Shown: positions 25,824 through 34,584, counted from the stretch's first letter. The stretch: DNA of 54,122 nt from Coriobacteriaceae bacterium AM100-PB1-1D-6A (GCA_027660625.1 JAQDNC010000009.1:1-54122); one strand, 5' to 3'. A program made the numbers and translations. The notes: a model not told the origin generated them from the letters alone.

Positions 25824-26684
25824 TTACTTGATGTTGTACTTAGCCATGAGGGCGTCGACGGTACCGTCGTCAGTCAGGTCCTTGATGGCCTGGTTGATGT
25901 CGTCCTTGAGCTTGGTGTTGCCCTGGTTGATGGCGATGGCGTACTCCTCGCCGGTGCTGACCTGCTTGATGGTCTGGCAGGTGTTGAACTGCTCGGCGGT
26001 CAGCTGGCTGGCAACGGAGCGGTTGGTGACTACGGCGTCGCCCTTATCGGACTGCAGGGCGCTGAAGCACTCGGTGGCGTCCTTGTAGGGGACAATCTTG
26101 GCCTTGGGGAAGTTCTCCTGGGCAAAGGCCTCGGCGGTCGAGCCAGACTGGACGATGATGGTAGCGTCGGCGTTGTTGAGCTTCTCGCTGAAGTTGTCGG
26201 CCGTGATATCGGTGTTATCGACCTTGGTCACGATAGCCTGATCGTCCATGTAGTAGGAATCGGAGAAAGTGACTTCCTTCTCACGCTCGGGCGTGTCGGT
26301 GATAGCCGCGATGGCGACGTCGTACTTGGCGCCCGAAGCAACGCCGGGGACGAGCGTGTCAAAATCATTGTTGACATACTCGACATCCAGACCCAGCTTA
26401 TCGCCGATAGCCTTAATGAGTTCAAGGTCAAAGCCCTGGTAGTCGCCATTGTCATCCTTGTACTCAAACGGAGCGTACTCGGCAGAGGTGCCGACGGTCA
26501 GCGTACCGTCCTTGACGAGCGCGTACTCCTTGGAACCGTCGACCTTCTCGACCTTAGCGTCGTCAGAGCTGCTGGAACTGGCATCAGAACCAGAGGTGGC
26601 GTTGGACGAGCCGCAGCCCGTCAGAGCAAGGGCGAGCGCCATAGCACCCGTGGCGGCAAATGCGCCAAGCTTCTTCAGCTTCAT
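25824..26684 (-). CDS. Amino-acid-binding lipoprotein of ABC importer
   Basis: The 286-residue protein starts at ATG 26684 (GGAAGGAG 7 bases upstream). A lipoprotein signal ends in LALTGC (Cys24), followed by a Ser/Asp-rich linker. Then comes an SBP_bac_3 domain: LTVGTSAEYAPFEYKDDNGDYQGFDLELIKAIGDKLG, VEYVNNDFDTLVPGVASGAKYDVAIAAIT and YAIAINQGNTKLKDDINQAIKDL. It captures a polar amino acid outside the membrane for the downstream permease and ATPase. A promoter (TTGCGG-17-CATAAT) lies at 26742-26770. The family is certain, while the ligand cannot be read by eye. Confidence 0.95.
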   Translation of the reverse strand: MKLKKLGAFAATGAMALALALTGCGSSNATSGSDASSSSSDDAKVEKVDGSKEYALVKDGTLTVGTSAEYAPFEYKDDNGDYQGFDLELIKAIGDKLGLDVEYVNNDFDTLVPGVASGAKYDVAIAAITDTPEREKEVTFSDSYYMDDQAIVTKVDNTDITADNFSEKLNNADATIIVQSGSTAEAFAQENFPKAKIVPYKDATECFSALQSDKGDAVVTNRSVASQLTAEQFNTCQTIKQVSTGEEYAIAINQGNTKLKDDINQAIKDLTDDGTVDALMAKYNIK

Positions 26685-26702
26685 AATCAGTCTCCTTCCA
26701 AT

Positions 26703-26770
26703 GACCCCACGTGATTCAGGGGTCTGCAAAAACTGAGGGTTATTATGCACCCGCTTGGAAGAATCCGCAA
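26703..26770 (-). promoter_or_regulatory. Promoter and leader inverted repeat of amino-acid importer
   Basis: On the minus strand TTGCGG (26770-26765), 17 bases, CATAAT (26747-26742). Between promoter and start, GACCCC (26703-26708) and GGGGTC (26719-26724) form an inverted repeat that could be an operator or a leader hairpin. Confidence 0.6.
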
Positions 26771-26831
26771 TTAGAAAACTGATTGAAACAAACCCATAAC
26801 GTGAATGGAGCACTCCACTTTATGACAGTCA

Positions 26832-27698
26832 TCACTGCTGCAATGACCTTAACAATTTGATTTCAGCCGCATAACCTGCAAGTTCGTTCGGTGTCTCCAA
26901 AATGAATGGCAATGCGCGCAAGCGGCCATTCGATACAATATTCTGCATAACCTGCATACCGCCGCCAAACTCTTCGCTACCCAGGTAGCCCTTACCGATG
27001 CATTCGTGGCGGTCCTTATGGGCGCCGCAGGGGTTCTTGGAGTCATTGATATGCACGGCGCGCAGGCGCTCGATACCCACCACACGATCGAACTCGTCGA
27101 GCACGCCTTCAAGATCGTGGACGATGTCGTAGCCGGCGTCATTCACATGGCAGGTGTCCAAGCAAACGCCCAACTTGGCCGACAGCTCGGGGCACTTGTC
27201 GGCAACGCCCTGGATGATGAGTGCCAGTTCCTCAAAGCTGCGGCCCACCTCGGTGCCCTTGCCGGCCATGGTCTCGAGCAGCACCGTCGTCTGTTGGCCC
27301 TCAAACATCACCTGGCACAGGGTGTCGACGATCATCTGAATGCCGGCGTCGGAGCCCTGCCCCACATGCGCACCGGGATGGAAGTTGTAGTAGTTGCCGG
27401 GCAGCGCTTCCATGCGCCGCAGGTCCTCTGCCATGGCCTCCAAGGCAAACTCGCGCGCCCGCTCTTTGGCCGAGCAAGGGTTATAGGTATACGGGGCATG
27501 AGCCACAAGCGGGCCAAAATCGTTCTGTTCCATAAGCTCGCGCAGGGCGGCCACGTCATCCATGTCAAGGTCTTTCGCCTTGCCGCCGCGCGGGTTGCGT
27601 GTAAAGAATGCAAAGGTATTGGCGCCAATTGACAACGCCGTCTCCCCCATCGCCCGATAGCCCTTCGTCGTGGATAGATGACACCCGATCGTCAGCAT
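26832..27698 (-). CDS. nfo: Deoxyribonuclease IV (AP endonuclease)
   Basis: The 288-residue enzyme cuts DNA 5' to abasic sites in base-excision repair. It shows the EndoIV series of metal ligands: [61 protein letters not shown] and the C-terminal LETPNE. Length is typical (about 280). The start is preceded by GAGGGGGAG. An 81-bp palindromic repeat ends 15 bases upstream of the start. Likely monocistronic, with no clear terminator seen after it. Confidence 0.95.
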   Translation of the reverse strand: MLTIGCHLSTTKGYRAMGETALSIGANTFAFFTRNPRGGKAKDLDMDDVAALRELMEQNDFGPLVAHAPYTYNPCSAKERAREFALEAMAEDLRRMEALPGNYYNFHPGAHVGQGSDAGIQMIVDTLCQVMFEGQQTTVLLETMAGKGTEVGRSFEELALIIQGVADKCPELSAKLGVCLDTCHVNDAGYDIVHDLEGVLDEFDRVVGIERLRAVHINDSKNPCGAHKDRHECIGKGYLGSEEFGGGMQVMQNIVSNGRLRALPFILETPNELAGYAAEIKLLRSLQQ

Positions 27699-27712
27699 CC
27701 CCAGCTCCCCCT

Positions 27713-27793
27713 CTTCAGTTGCGGTGAAATAGTTCCTGTCGATGCCTTATTCTGCCGCAAACAGGAACTATTCCACCGCAAGTTATAAAAGGG
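27713..27793. repeat. 81-bp palindromic repeat, copy 1
   Basis: A 20-bp arm (27719-27738) pairs with 27762-27781 with one mismatch, around a 23-base loop. The same 81 bases occur at 28900-28980 with one substitution (position 27761 A, G in copy 2). It sits just upstream of nfo. Confidence 0.9.
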
Positions 27794-27870
27794 GCATCAG
27801 AGATGCGGGGCACCAAGCACTACGGCTACGGGCGCCGGCGTCATGATCCCTCACGCGTCAGCGCCAGGTC

Positions 27871-28890
27871 CTAGAGGGCTAGACGGATTGCATCGATAAT
27901 GCGCGCGCAGCGCTGTGTGGCGGCAAGGGGCATGACGGGACTCTCGAGTTTCCCCGCCCGGATGAGCTGGGTCGCATGCTGGATTTCGCCGTAGAAATCA
28001 TCGACCTCAAACGGGGCATTTACTTCGAGCATTCGTCCGTCGGAGTACCTCACATGGGCGAGCTCGGGGCGATGGAGGCGCTCGATTTCCAACGAGCCCC
28101 GCTCGCAGGCAATCATTAAGCGGCTTTCATATGCTGCTTTGCCGTCACACGCCATATGAATGGGTATACCGCCGACACTCATATGGATCTCATCGGCCCA
28201 ATCCACGCGGCCGCCCGATACGTCACGCCAGCGAACTTCACGAGACGAAACATCGCACGCGCCCGCAAGCAGATCCTCAAACCACCCGACTGCATAGCAG
28301 CCCATGTCATATAGACAGCCACCCTGCAACGGATCGAGTAGATAACTCGAAGGGGACTCACCATAATCGAGTTTTTGCACGCTTTCGATCGAAACGATAC
28401 GGCCGAGCTCGCCCGACGCAAGCAAGCCCTTCACGCGAGTACGCATCGGACAAAACCGATTTTTCATCGCCTCCATAAACGGCACACCGCACTCACGGGA
28501 AACGGAGGCGATCGCATGGGCCTCTTCTTCATTCAAAACGGCCGGCTTTTCGCACAGTACGGCCTTTCCCGCGCGCAGTGCCCGACAGACCCAATGCGCA
28601 TGCATGCCATGCGGAAGAGCCAAGTAGATTGCGTCGACATCGGGGTCGGCAATCAGCGCATCATAAGCCGCATCGCCGTTATCGTCGACCGAGGCATGGC
28701 CATGCGCAACATCAATCGAAAACGCTCGGCAAAATTCCTCGACATGTGCAGGAGTGCGGCCGGCCGCAGCCACCAGCCGTGCCCCGTCGACCTTCTTGAG
28801 CGACGATGCAAATCGATGCGAAATGTGTCCAGCGCCCAAAACGCCCCAACGAACCTCACGCAAATCATCACATGAATCCCGATGGCCCAC
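27871..28890 (-). CDS. Gfo/Idh/MocA-family oxidoreductase
   Basis: The 339-residue protein has an N-terminal Rossmann fold (VRWGVLGAGHISHRFASSL), the cofactor/substrate motif VLCEKPAVLN near residue 110, and GGCLYDMGCYAVGWFEDL in the C-terminal domain. Such enzymes oxidise or reduce sugars, inositols or related alcohols with NAD(P). The start at GTG 28890, 4 bases after GGGGGC, is a judgement; the open frame runs upstream into the 81-bp repeat, which is unlikely to be coding. Copies of that repeat lie on both sides of the gene. Substrate unknown. Confidence 0.85.
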   Translation of the reverse strand: MGHRDSCDDLREVRWGVLGAGHISHRFASSLKKVDGARLVAAAGRTPAHVEEFCRAFSIDVAHGHASVDDNGDAAYDALIADPDVDAIYLALPHGMHAHWVCRALRAGKAVLCEKPAVLNEEEAHAIASVSRECGVPFMEAMKNRFCPMRTRVKGLLASGELGRIVSIESVQKLDYGESPSSYLLDPLQGGCLYDMGCYAVGWFEDLLAGACDVSSREVRWRDVSGGRVDWADEIHMSVGGIPIHMACDGKAAYESRLMIACERGSLEIERLHRPELAHVRYSDGRMLEVNAPFEVDDFYGEIQHATQLIRAGKLESPVMPLAATQRCARIIDAIRLAL

Positions 28891-28899
28891 GACAGCCCC

Positions 28900-28980
28900 C
28901 TTCAGTTGCGGTGAAATAGTTCCTGTCGATGCCTTATTCTGCCGCAAGCAGGAACTATTCCACCGCAAGTTATAAAAGGG
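28900..28980. repeat. 81-bp palindromic repeat, copy 2
   Basis: 80 of 81 bases match copy 1 at 27713-27793. Arms lie at 28906-28925 and 28949-28968. The copy abuts the TGA of the aldo-keto reductase gene at 28981 and ends 10 bases before the oxidoreductase start. Confidence 0.9.
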
Positions 28981-30171
28981 TCACGAGGAGCGCGTTTTGC
29001 CGAAGGCCTTAAGCACCGCCGTCACGGGGCCAGGCTGAAAACGGCGGCGTACGTCGTCCAAGCGCCCGGGGATATCGATGTGCTGCGGGCAATGCCGCGC
29101 GCATTTGCCGCACTTGACGCAATTGCTCACCAGCTTGGGCTCGTTCGTCCGCACCGCGCTCGCCGTAAAGTATTGAGACAGCCCCGTAAACCAGCTGTGC
29201 GCATAGCTTGCGTTGTAGGCAGCAAAACACCCAGGGATATTGATGCCTTTAGGACACGGCATGCAATAGCCGCATCCCGTGCAGGGCACGCGATTCGATT
29301 TTTCAAACTCCCTCAGCACGCGTGCGATGGCATCGAGCTGAGCAGCCGTCATCGAATCCGGCAGGGCCCGATCGGCCAACGCCGCGTTCTCATCCACTTG
29401 CGCGGTATCGGTCATACCCGAAAGCAGCATCGTCACCTGAGGATGGTTCCACACCCACGAAAGCCCCCAGGCGGCCGGAGTGCGCAAATGCGGGTCACGG
29501 GCGCCATCGAGCACAGCGCGTGCCCGCGGCGGAAGTTTGCCCGCTAGACGACCGCCCAGCAGTGGCTCCATCACAAACACCGCAAGACCGCGCTCCGCAG
29601 CCGCCATGAGTCCTGCCGTTCCCGCTTGGTAACGCTCGCCGGCATAGTTGTACTGGATCTGGCAAAAATCCCAGTCATATGCGTCAAGCACCGTCAGGAA
29701 ATCCGCCGCGCTGCCGTGATACGAAAAACCAATCTGGCGAATGCGCCCCGCCGCCTTTTGACGCGCGATCCAGTCCTCGATGCCCAACGCCACCACACGT
29801 TCCCACTGGGCGGGCGAGGTAATGTTGTGCATAAGGTAATAGTCGATACGGTCGGTCCGTAGCCGACGCAGCTGTTCGTCAAAGAAACGGTCGAAATCCT
29901 CTGCGCAAGTACACGAAGCGTGCGGCAACTTAGTCGCCAGCAACACCCGGTCGCGCAGTCCCAAGCGCTCAAGCGAGGCGCCCACGCACACCTCGTTGCC
30001 GGGATAGAGATACGCGGTATCCAGATAATTAATCCCCTGCTCCACCGCACGGGAAATGATGGCATCGGCCGTCTTCGCATCGGGATGTCCCGGCGCACCG
30101 GGAAACCTCATGCAGCCCAGACCCAGAGCAGATATTCGGTTACCACTTTTGGGGTCAACGCGGTATTGCAC
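28981..30171 (-). CDS. Aldo/keto reductase with C-terminal 4Fe-4S ferredoxin-like domain
   Basis: The 396-residue protein starts at GTG 30171, 4 bases after GGGAGGG. Residues 1-270 form an aldo-keto reductase barrel (LGLGCMRFPG, NYLDTAYLYPGNE, IDYYLMHNI, IGFSYHGS). The C-terminal part has CTGCGYCMPCPKGINIP and CVKCGKCARHCPQHIDIP, two ferredoxin-type cysteine clusters. The YdhF/YtbE-like 'predicted oxidoreductase of aldo/keto reductase family' with iron-sulfur tail is common in anaerobes. It probably links carbonyl reduction to a ferredoxin-type electron donor, which is inferred. A palindromic repeat starts directly after its stop. Confidence 0.9.
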   Translation of the reverse strand: MQYRVDPKSGNRISALGLGCMRFPGAPGHPDAKTADAIISRAVEQGINYLDTAYLYPGNEVCVGASLERLGLRDRVLLATKLPHASCTCAEDFDRFFDEQLRRLRTDRIDYYLMHNITSPAQWERVVALGIEDWIARQKAAGRIRQIGFSYHGSAADFLTVLDAYDWDFCQIQYNYAGERYQAGTAGLMAAAERGLAVFVMEPLLGGRLAGKLPPRARAVLDGARDPHLRTPAAWGLSWVWNHPQVTMLLSGMTDTAQVDENAALADRALPDSMTAAQLDAIARVLREFEKSNRVPCTGCGYCMPCPKGINIPGCFAAYNASYAHSWFTGLSQYFTASAVRTNEPKLVSNCVKCGKCARHCPQHIDIPGRLDDVRRRFQPGPVTAVLKAFGKTRSS

Positions 30172-30333
30172 GGACCCTCCCTTCGCCATCAGCGCTCGGC
30201 AAGGCGAAACACAATGGTCACGCGGCCGAAACATCGTGGAATCGCAATCGAGAACGTATCGTAACGCAGCAGAAATCGAGCTGTCACGGCACCGCTTTAA
30301 CATCAGCAAAAAGCCCGATGAAGGGAGGCGAGC

Positions 30334-30528
30334 GTGACCACACGTGAGGATGCCCACCCCTATCCCGGCGAGCAATACATCCTCTCGGTCGACCGCTATC
30401 AGATCGAGGTCATGGACCATCTGGACGAGCTTCCCGCCACAGGCGCCGTCATCTTCTGCACCTTCCCCAAGATGCGCGATGGCGTTGGATATCCCGCACG
30501 CGTTTTCGCGGCCTGTTCCACGGCATAA
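30334..30528 (+). CDS. Small protein like the C-terminal part of cyclase-family hydrolases
   Basis: This 64-residue frame has a good ribosome site (AAGGGAGG, 5 bases before GTG 30334) and a strong terminator downstream, so it looks expressed. The second half (VMDHLDELPATGAVIFCTFP, then GVGYPARVFA) resembles the last segment of kynurenine-formamidase/cyclase-family metal hydrolases, whose full length is about 200-250 residues. The catalytic HxGTHxD part is missing. It may be a shortened descendant that gained its own start, or an independent small protein. Confidence 0.5.
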   Translation: MTTREDAHPYPGEQYILSVDRYQIEVMDHLDELPATGAVIFCTFPKMRDGVGYPARVFAACSTA

Positions 30529-30606
30529 GCGCACAGTGCAATAGTTTCTTTTTCATAACAGCAGCCCCGCGCATCCACCGATCACCCTGGCAGCATACAA
30601 TCCATC

Positions 30607-30633
30607 AGGCGCCCCTTACGCGGGCGCCTTTTA
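30607..30633 (+). terminator. Terminator after small cyclase-like gene
   Basis: AGGCGCCC (30607-30614) pairs with GGGCGCCT (30622-30629), followed by TTTAT. It lies just before the next gene's ribosome site. Confidence 0.85.
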
Positions 30634-30651
30634 TATGAGGAGATGATTCAC

Positions 30652-31566
30652 ATGCAGATCAACAAGGTCACCTTTATCGGCAAGGGCGGCGTCGGGCTAC
30701 TCTACGGCAGCATGATCGCCCAGGCACTCGGCGACGATGCCGTCGAATACGTCATGGACGACGCCCGTTTCGAGCGTCACGCAGGCGACGCCCTTACGGT
30801 CAACGGCGAGCCCTGCGCACTCAAGTCCGTGCGCGCCAGCGAGGCAACGCCCGCCGATCTGGTCATTCTCACGGTCAAGACGACTGGACTCGACCAGGCG
30901 CTCAAGACTATGGAACACATCGTGGGCCCCAATACGCTCATCGCCTCGCTGTGCAACGGCATTACGAGCGAGCAAAAGATTGCCGAGCGCTTTGGCTGGG
31001 AGCACACCGTCCTGGGCATCTGCCAAGGCATGGACGCCGTGTTCCTCAACGGAGAGCTCACCTTTACCAATGCGGGCGAGATTCGCTTTGGCGCGGCAGC
31101 GGGCACCGAGCCCGCAACCGTTACCACCATCGACGAGCTCTATACGCGCTGCGGCGTCGCCCATACCGTCGAGAGCGACATTGCGCACCGTATGTGGGCC
31201 AAACTCATGCTCAACGACGGCATCAACCAGACCTGCATGGCCTACGGCGGGACCTACGGAAGCGCCACGGAGCCGGGCTCCGAGCAGCGTCGCTGCTTTG
31301 TTTCCGCCATGCGCGAAACGCTTGCGGTCGCTAACGCCGAGAGCATTGAGCTGACCGAGGCAGACCTGACGCAAATGGTGCACCTCATCGAGGGAATCGA
31401 CCCCGCCGGTATGCCCTCGATGGCTCAAGACCGCATCGCAAGGCGCAAAACCGAGGTTGATGAGTTCGCGGGCACCATCTGCCGCCTCGCAGCCAAACAC
31501 GATATCCAGGTGCCGCAAAACGATTGGCTCTATCGACGCATTCGCGATATCGAGAAAAGCTGGTAG
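30652..31566 (+). CDS. Ketopantoate reductase-family protein (PanE/ApbA)
   Basis: The 304-residue protein starts at ATG 30652, 9 bases after GAGGAG. It has the N-terminal Rossmann segment VTFIGKGGVGLLYGSMIAQ, VILTVKTTGLDQAL, SLCNGITSEQKIAE, and the catalytic-region pattern MWAKLMLNDGINQTCMA with the conserved Lys and Asn, ending with a C-terminal helical domain. These enzymes reduce 2-dehydropantoate to pantoate for coenzyme A, or other 2-keto acids. The GKGGVG glycine motif departs from the usual GxGxxG form (GAGAIG). No pan genes are nearby, so a different substrate is possible. Confidence 0.85.
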   Translation: MQINKVTFIGKGGVGLLYGSMIAQALGDDAVEYVMDDARFERHAGDALTVNGEPCALKSVRASEATPADLVILTVKTTGLDQALKTMEHIVGPNTLIASLCNGITSEQKIAERFGWEHTVLGICQGMDAVFLNGELTFTNAGEIRFGAAAGTEPATVTTIDELYTRCGVAHTVESDIAHRMWAKLMLNDGINQTCMAYGGTYGSATEPGSEQRRCFVSAMRETLAVANAESIELTEADLTQMVHLIEGIDPAGMPSMAQDRIARRKTEVDEFAGTICRLAAKHDIQVPQNDWLYRRIRDIEKSW

Positions 31567-31599
31567 CGCCAACGCACCGCATTCAACAGCCTTAACAGC

Positions 31600-31643
31600 A
31601 AAGCCGCCGCAAGGAAACCGTTCCCCCTGCGGCGGCTTTCATC
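31600..31643. terminator. Terminator between convergent genes
   Basis: AAAGCCGCCGCA (31600-31611) pairs perfectly with TGCGGCGGCTTT (31628-31639) around a 16-base loop, at the 3' ends of the reductase and the small membrane-protein genes. Confidence 0.88.
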
Positions 31644-31676
31644 TTCGTCTATGACCGGCGGCCAATCTCTCAACAG

Positions 31677-31883
31677 TTAGCGTTGCGACTCCGGCACCTC
31701 GTCCTCGTCATCGCGGCAAAGCAGCACGCCGGCGCTTCCCAGCAGCGCCGCTGCGATCAGCGCGCCAACCACGGTTCGAGTAGCCCCGCATGCCCCCTGC
31801 ATGCCCGCAACGAGCGCGGCCGTAGGACCAAGGCAGCCAAGCACCAATGCGACGGCGGCAACGGCGATATCTCGAGCGTTCAC
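31677..31883 (-). CDS. Small two-helix membrane protein
   Basis: The 68-residue product has two hydrophobic segments (residues 7-27 and 36-56) and an acidic tail CRDDEDEVPESQR. GTG 31883 lies about 9 bases after GGAGGA. It is not recognised and no function can be assigned. It converges on the ketopantoate-reductase-like gene with a terminator between. Confidence 0.6.
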   Translation of the reverse strand: MNARDIAVAAVALVLGCLGPTAALVAGMQGACGATRTVVGALIAAALLGSAGVLLCRDDEDEVPESQR

Positions 31884-32070
31884 AAGACCACTTCCTCCAA
31901 GAGAAAGACCTTAATTCTCAAGAACCAGTGTGCCCCGCGCCCATATGCGCGGCGTACTGCCACGGTAAGCGCTCTGTTAGCTCAAGCATGCACAAAAAAC
32001 GGACGCCCTTACGTTGCCCAAAGGCTCGGTAAAGACGCCCGCCCGTCATGTCCTATTGGCTTATGGCAGA

Positions 32071-32847
32071 TTACCAACCGGTATAGTAGTCGGTGGTTCC
32101 GGCTGCGCAGCCGGAGTCATAGACCTTGCACTCGCCCTTGGAACCGGTAAACGTGGAGCCCTGAGCCTTATCGCCCGCGGCAACGACGTAGTAACCATCG
32201 GAATCGCGCCAAAAGCCCTCGGAATCCTGAGTCCACTCGCCCGTGCGGTGATGGTAGAGCACGTTGCTGCTGTAATAGGTCTCACGACGACCGTTATAGT
32301 TATTGACGCCGCTCGAGCGCGTCAGGCCCGAGCCGTTCGCGTAATACGCAGCAGACGCGTAAGACGAGCCGGAGCCGGCGTTGTAATACAAAGCCTGAAC
32401 GGCCTCAGCGGCCTCGGCTTCGGCGGCCGCAACCTCGAGCGCCTCACGCTTGGCATCCTCAAGCGTCGTGCGCAGCTCATCGAGCTCGGTCGACTTCGCG
32501 TCGACCTCCTCCATCGTCAAAAGACTGCCCGCACCATCGATACAACCTTGCAGTACAGCGCGCTCGTCATCGGTGGCATAGTCACCGTACATGTTCATGA
32601 TGATCTGGGCGCGAACCTCTAGGGAATCGCGCTTGGCCCCCATAGAGGCGTTCCACTCCTGCATGGAGCCAAAGCCGTCGCCGCGATAGTCGACGGGCTG
32701 CATCAGCGTCGCCTCGGACGGCGTGGATCCGACCGTATCGGATAGTGTTGCCGCGTGGACATCAGTTGCGCCGGCGCCCGTCAAAAGTGCCACGGTCAGA
32801 GCGGCGGAAAGGGCGGCGGCTTTCGGTTTTCGTGAATCAATCCTCAT
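32071..32847 (-). CDS. Secreted protein with coiled coil and 3D-like C-terminal domain
   Basis: The 258-residue protein starts at ATG 32847 with GGAGG 10 bases upstream. A signal peptide (MRIDSRKPKAAALSAALTVALLTGAGATDVHA) is followed by a helical, alanine/glutamate-rich coiled coil (about residues 95-145) and a C-terminal region with RRETYYSSNVLYHH, GFWRDSDGYYVVAAGD and KVYDSGCAAGTTDYYTGW. The last part resembles the 3D/MltA-like beta-barrel of Gram-positive cell-wall proteins, which has conserved Asp residues. A role in peptidoglycan remodelling is plausible but unproved. Similar coiled-coil plus 3D-like secreted proteins occur in actinobacteria and clostridia. Confidence 0.75.
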   Translation of the reverse strand: MRIDSRKPKAAALSAALTVALLTGAGATDVHAATLSDTVGSTPSEATLMQPVDYRGDGFGSMQEWNASMGAKRDSLEVRAQIIMNMYGDYATDDERAVLQGCIDGAGSLLTMEEVDAKSTELDELRTTLEDAKREALEVAAAEAEAAEAVQALYYNAGSGSSYASAAYYANGSGLTRSSGVNNYNGRRETYYSSNVLYHHRTGEWTQDSEGFWRDSDGYYVVAAGDKAQGSTFTGSKGECKVYDSGCAAGTTDYYTGW

Positions 32848-33058
32848 GTAGCTGGAAACCTCCGTAGTGCGTTTTTGCTGCGTTTGAGCTGTGTGTGATT
32901 CGATCGCGCTGCATAGTACCCCGAGCAAATCGCGACCTGCGGTTTTACTCAAAAGGTGCACGTCAATTGCGTAAAACTCACATCCTCTCAACAGGAGTTT
33001 TCCACAACTCGAATGCATAAAGCGTGCCAAAAACCCTGTTTTTGCACCCTCTCTATGC
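32848..33058. other. Spacer between secreted-protein gene and metY
   Basis: No gene seen. GTTTTAC (32942-32948) and GTAAAAC (32971-32977) form a spaced inverted repeat, and a small hairpin (GTGC-C-AAAAAC with GTTTTTGCAC) lies at 33024-33047. They could belong to the secreted protein's promoter region. Confidence 0.35.
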
Positions 33059-33099
33059 AAAAAAGGCGCCGGTGCGACCATTGTTCGCACAGGCGCCTT
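33057..33099 (-). terminator. Terminator of metY
   Basis: AAGGCGCC-G-GTGCGA pairs with TCGCAC-A-GGCGCCTT (33063-33099); on the minus strand TTTTTT follows. It lies 60 bases past the metY stop. Confidence 0.88.
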
Positions 33100-33158
33100 G
33101 AGCAGGCATTTAATGCAGTTATACCATCGAGTCGCAAGGGGTCCTTGCACAAGTCGCC

Positions 33159-34469
33159 TTACTCGTCCAGCGCGGCGAAGGCCTGCTTCAGATCCCAAAT
33201 GATGTCCTCGGCGTTCTCGGTACCGATGGAAAGACGGATCGTGGAGGGCGTGATGTTCTGCTCGGCGAGCTCCTCGGCAGAGAGCTGGGAGTGCGTGGTG
33301 GTAGCCGGGTGCACGACGAGCGACTTGACGTCGGCCACGTTGGCGAGCAGCGAGAACACCTGCAGATGATCGATGAACTTCCAAGCTGCCTCCTGGCCAC
33401 CCTTAACCTCAAAGGTAAAGATCGAGGCACCGCCGTTGGGGAAGTACTTCTGGTACAGCTCATGGTCGGGATGCTCGGGCAGGCTCGGGTGGTTCACCTT
33501 GGCGACGTGGCTGTCACCGGTCAGGAACTCAACGACCTTCTTGGTGTTCTCGACATGACGGTCAACGCGCAGCGACAGAGTCTCGGTGCCCTGGAGCAGG
33601 ACCCAGGCGTTGAACGGGCTGATGCAGGCGCCCTCGTCACGCAGCAGGATAGCGCGGACATAGGTTGCAAAGGCGGCGGGACCGGCAGCCTCGGCAAAAG
33701 AAACACCGTGGTAGGAGGGGTTGGGCTCAGCGATCTGGGCGTACTTGCCACTCGCCTTCCAATCGAAGTTACCGCCGTCGACGATCACACCGCCCAGCGA
33801 GGTGCCGTGGCCGCCGATAAACTTGGTTGCGGAGTGGACGACGATGTTGGCACCATGCTCCAGCGGACGGAACAGATACGGGGTGCCGAAGGTGTTGTCG
33901 ACGACAACCGGCAGGCCATGCTTCTTGGCGATCTCGGAGATGGCGTCGATGTTGGGGATGTCGGAGTTGGGGTTACCGAGCGTCTCGAGATAGATGACCG
34001 TGGTGTTGTCCTTGATGGCGCCCTCGACCTCGTCCAGGTTATGGGCATCGACGAAGGTGGTCTCGACACCAAACTGGGAGAGCGTGTGCTCCAGCAGGTT
34101 GTAGGAACCGCCGTAGATGGTCTTCTGGGCGACCACGTGGTCACCAGCCTGGGCAAGTGCCTGCAGGGTATAGGTGATGGCAGCGGCACCGGAGGCGACG
34201 GCAAGACCGGCCACGCCACCCTCGAGCGCGGCGATACGGTCCTCGAAGACGCCCTGGGTGGAGTTGGTCAGACGGCCGTAGATGTTACCGGCGTCGGCAA
34301 GACCAAAGCGGTCGGCGGCGTGCTGGGAGTTGCGAAACACATAGCTCGTGGTTTGATAGATAGGCACAGCACGGGAGTCGGATGCAGGATCGGCGCTCTC
34401 CTGGCCAACGTGCAGCTGCAGGGTATCGAAACCAAAGGTGTGCTCGGGGTTGTTGATAAACTGGCTCAT
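33159..34469 (-). CDS. metY: O-acetylhomoserine sulfhydrylase / cysteine synthase (MetY type)
   Basis: The 436-residue PLP enzyme shows the Cys/Met-metabolism family features: VPIYQTTSYVF, GNIYGRLTNSTQ, SGAAAITYTLQALA, VDNTFGTPYLFRPLEHG and the PLP-lysine segment HSATKFIGGHGTSLGG. Length and the long insert (ASGKYAQIAEPNPSYHG) are those of O-acetylhomoserine aminocarboxypropyltransferases, which make homocysteine from O-acetylhomoserine and sulfide. A GAGGAG-type site lies upstream of the ATG. The 5' region holds a promoter with an internal palindrome and a 17-codon leader peptide containing two Cys codons. A LysR-type gene is divergent, and it probably regulates this gene. Confidence 0.93.
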   Translation of the reverse strand: MSQFINNPEHTFGFDTLQLHVGQESADPASDSRAVPIYQTTSYVFRNSQHAADRFGLADAGNIYGRLTNSTQGVFEDRIAALEGGVAGLAVASGAAAITYTLQALAQAGDHVVAQKTIYGGSYNLLEHTLSQFGVETTFVDAHNLDEVEGAIKDNTTVIYLETLGNPNSDIPNIDAISEIAKKHGLPVVVDNTFGTPYLFRPLEHGANIVVHSATKFIGGHGTSLGGVIVDGGNFDWKASGKYAQIAEPNPSYHGVSFAEAAGPAAFATYVRAILLRDEGACISPFNAWVLLQGTETLSLRVDRHVENTKKVVEFLTGDSHVAKVNHPSLPEHPDHELYQKYFPNGGASIFTFEVKGGQEAAWKFIDHLQVFSLLANVADVKSLVVHPATTTHSQLSAEELAEQNITPSTIRLSIGTENAEDIIWDLKQAFAALDE

Positions 34470-34523
34470 GATGATCTCCTCGATCGAACAAAAGTAATAA
34501 GAGTAAGAGAAGTAAGTCGCTGT

Positions 34524-34555
34524 CTCCTGATCACGCCGACGGGCGCAAACAGGAG
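34524..34555 (-). promoter_or_regulatory. Stem-loop overlapping the metY leader-peptide stop
   Basis: CTCCTG (34524-34529) pairs with CAGGAG (34550-34555), and an inner 7-bp helix with a tetraloop fills the centre. The left half overlaps the end of the leader-peptide frame, so translation of the leader would open it. Confidence 0.5.
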
Positions 34556-34584
34556 CCCGGCATTCGTCTTGGTAAGCAATTCAT
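34531..34584 (-). CDS. Leader peptide of metY
   Basis: An ideal ribosome site AAAGGAGG (34599-34592) lies 7 bases before an ATG that opens a 17-codon frame, MNCLPRRMPGSCLRPSA, ending at TGA (34533-34531). It lies between the metY promoter and metY, 61 bases from the metY start. It has two Cys codons (TGC, TGT) and an internal Met codon. The site quality and position suggest a regulatory upstream ORF that senses cysteine or methionine supply, as reported for Cys-rich uORFs in actinobacteria. Translation itself is not proved. Confidence 0.55.
   Translation of the reverse strand: MNCLPRRMPGSCLRPSA

Noticed and set aside
27871..28968. Longer start for the oxidoreductase that reads through the 81-bp repeat
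   Set aside because: The reading is a chance open frame over a palindrome; the GTG at 28890 has a plausible ribosome site after it.
32998..33006. TTTTCCACA, similar to a DnaA box
   Set aside because: A single one-mismatch word, with no cluster and no origin context.
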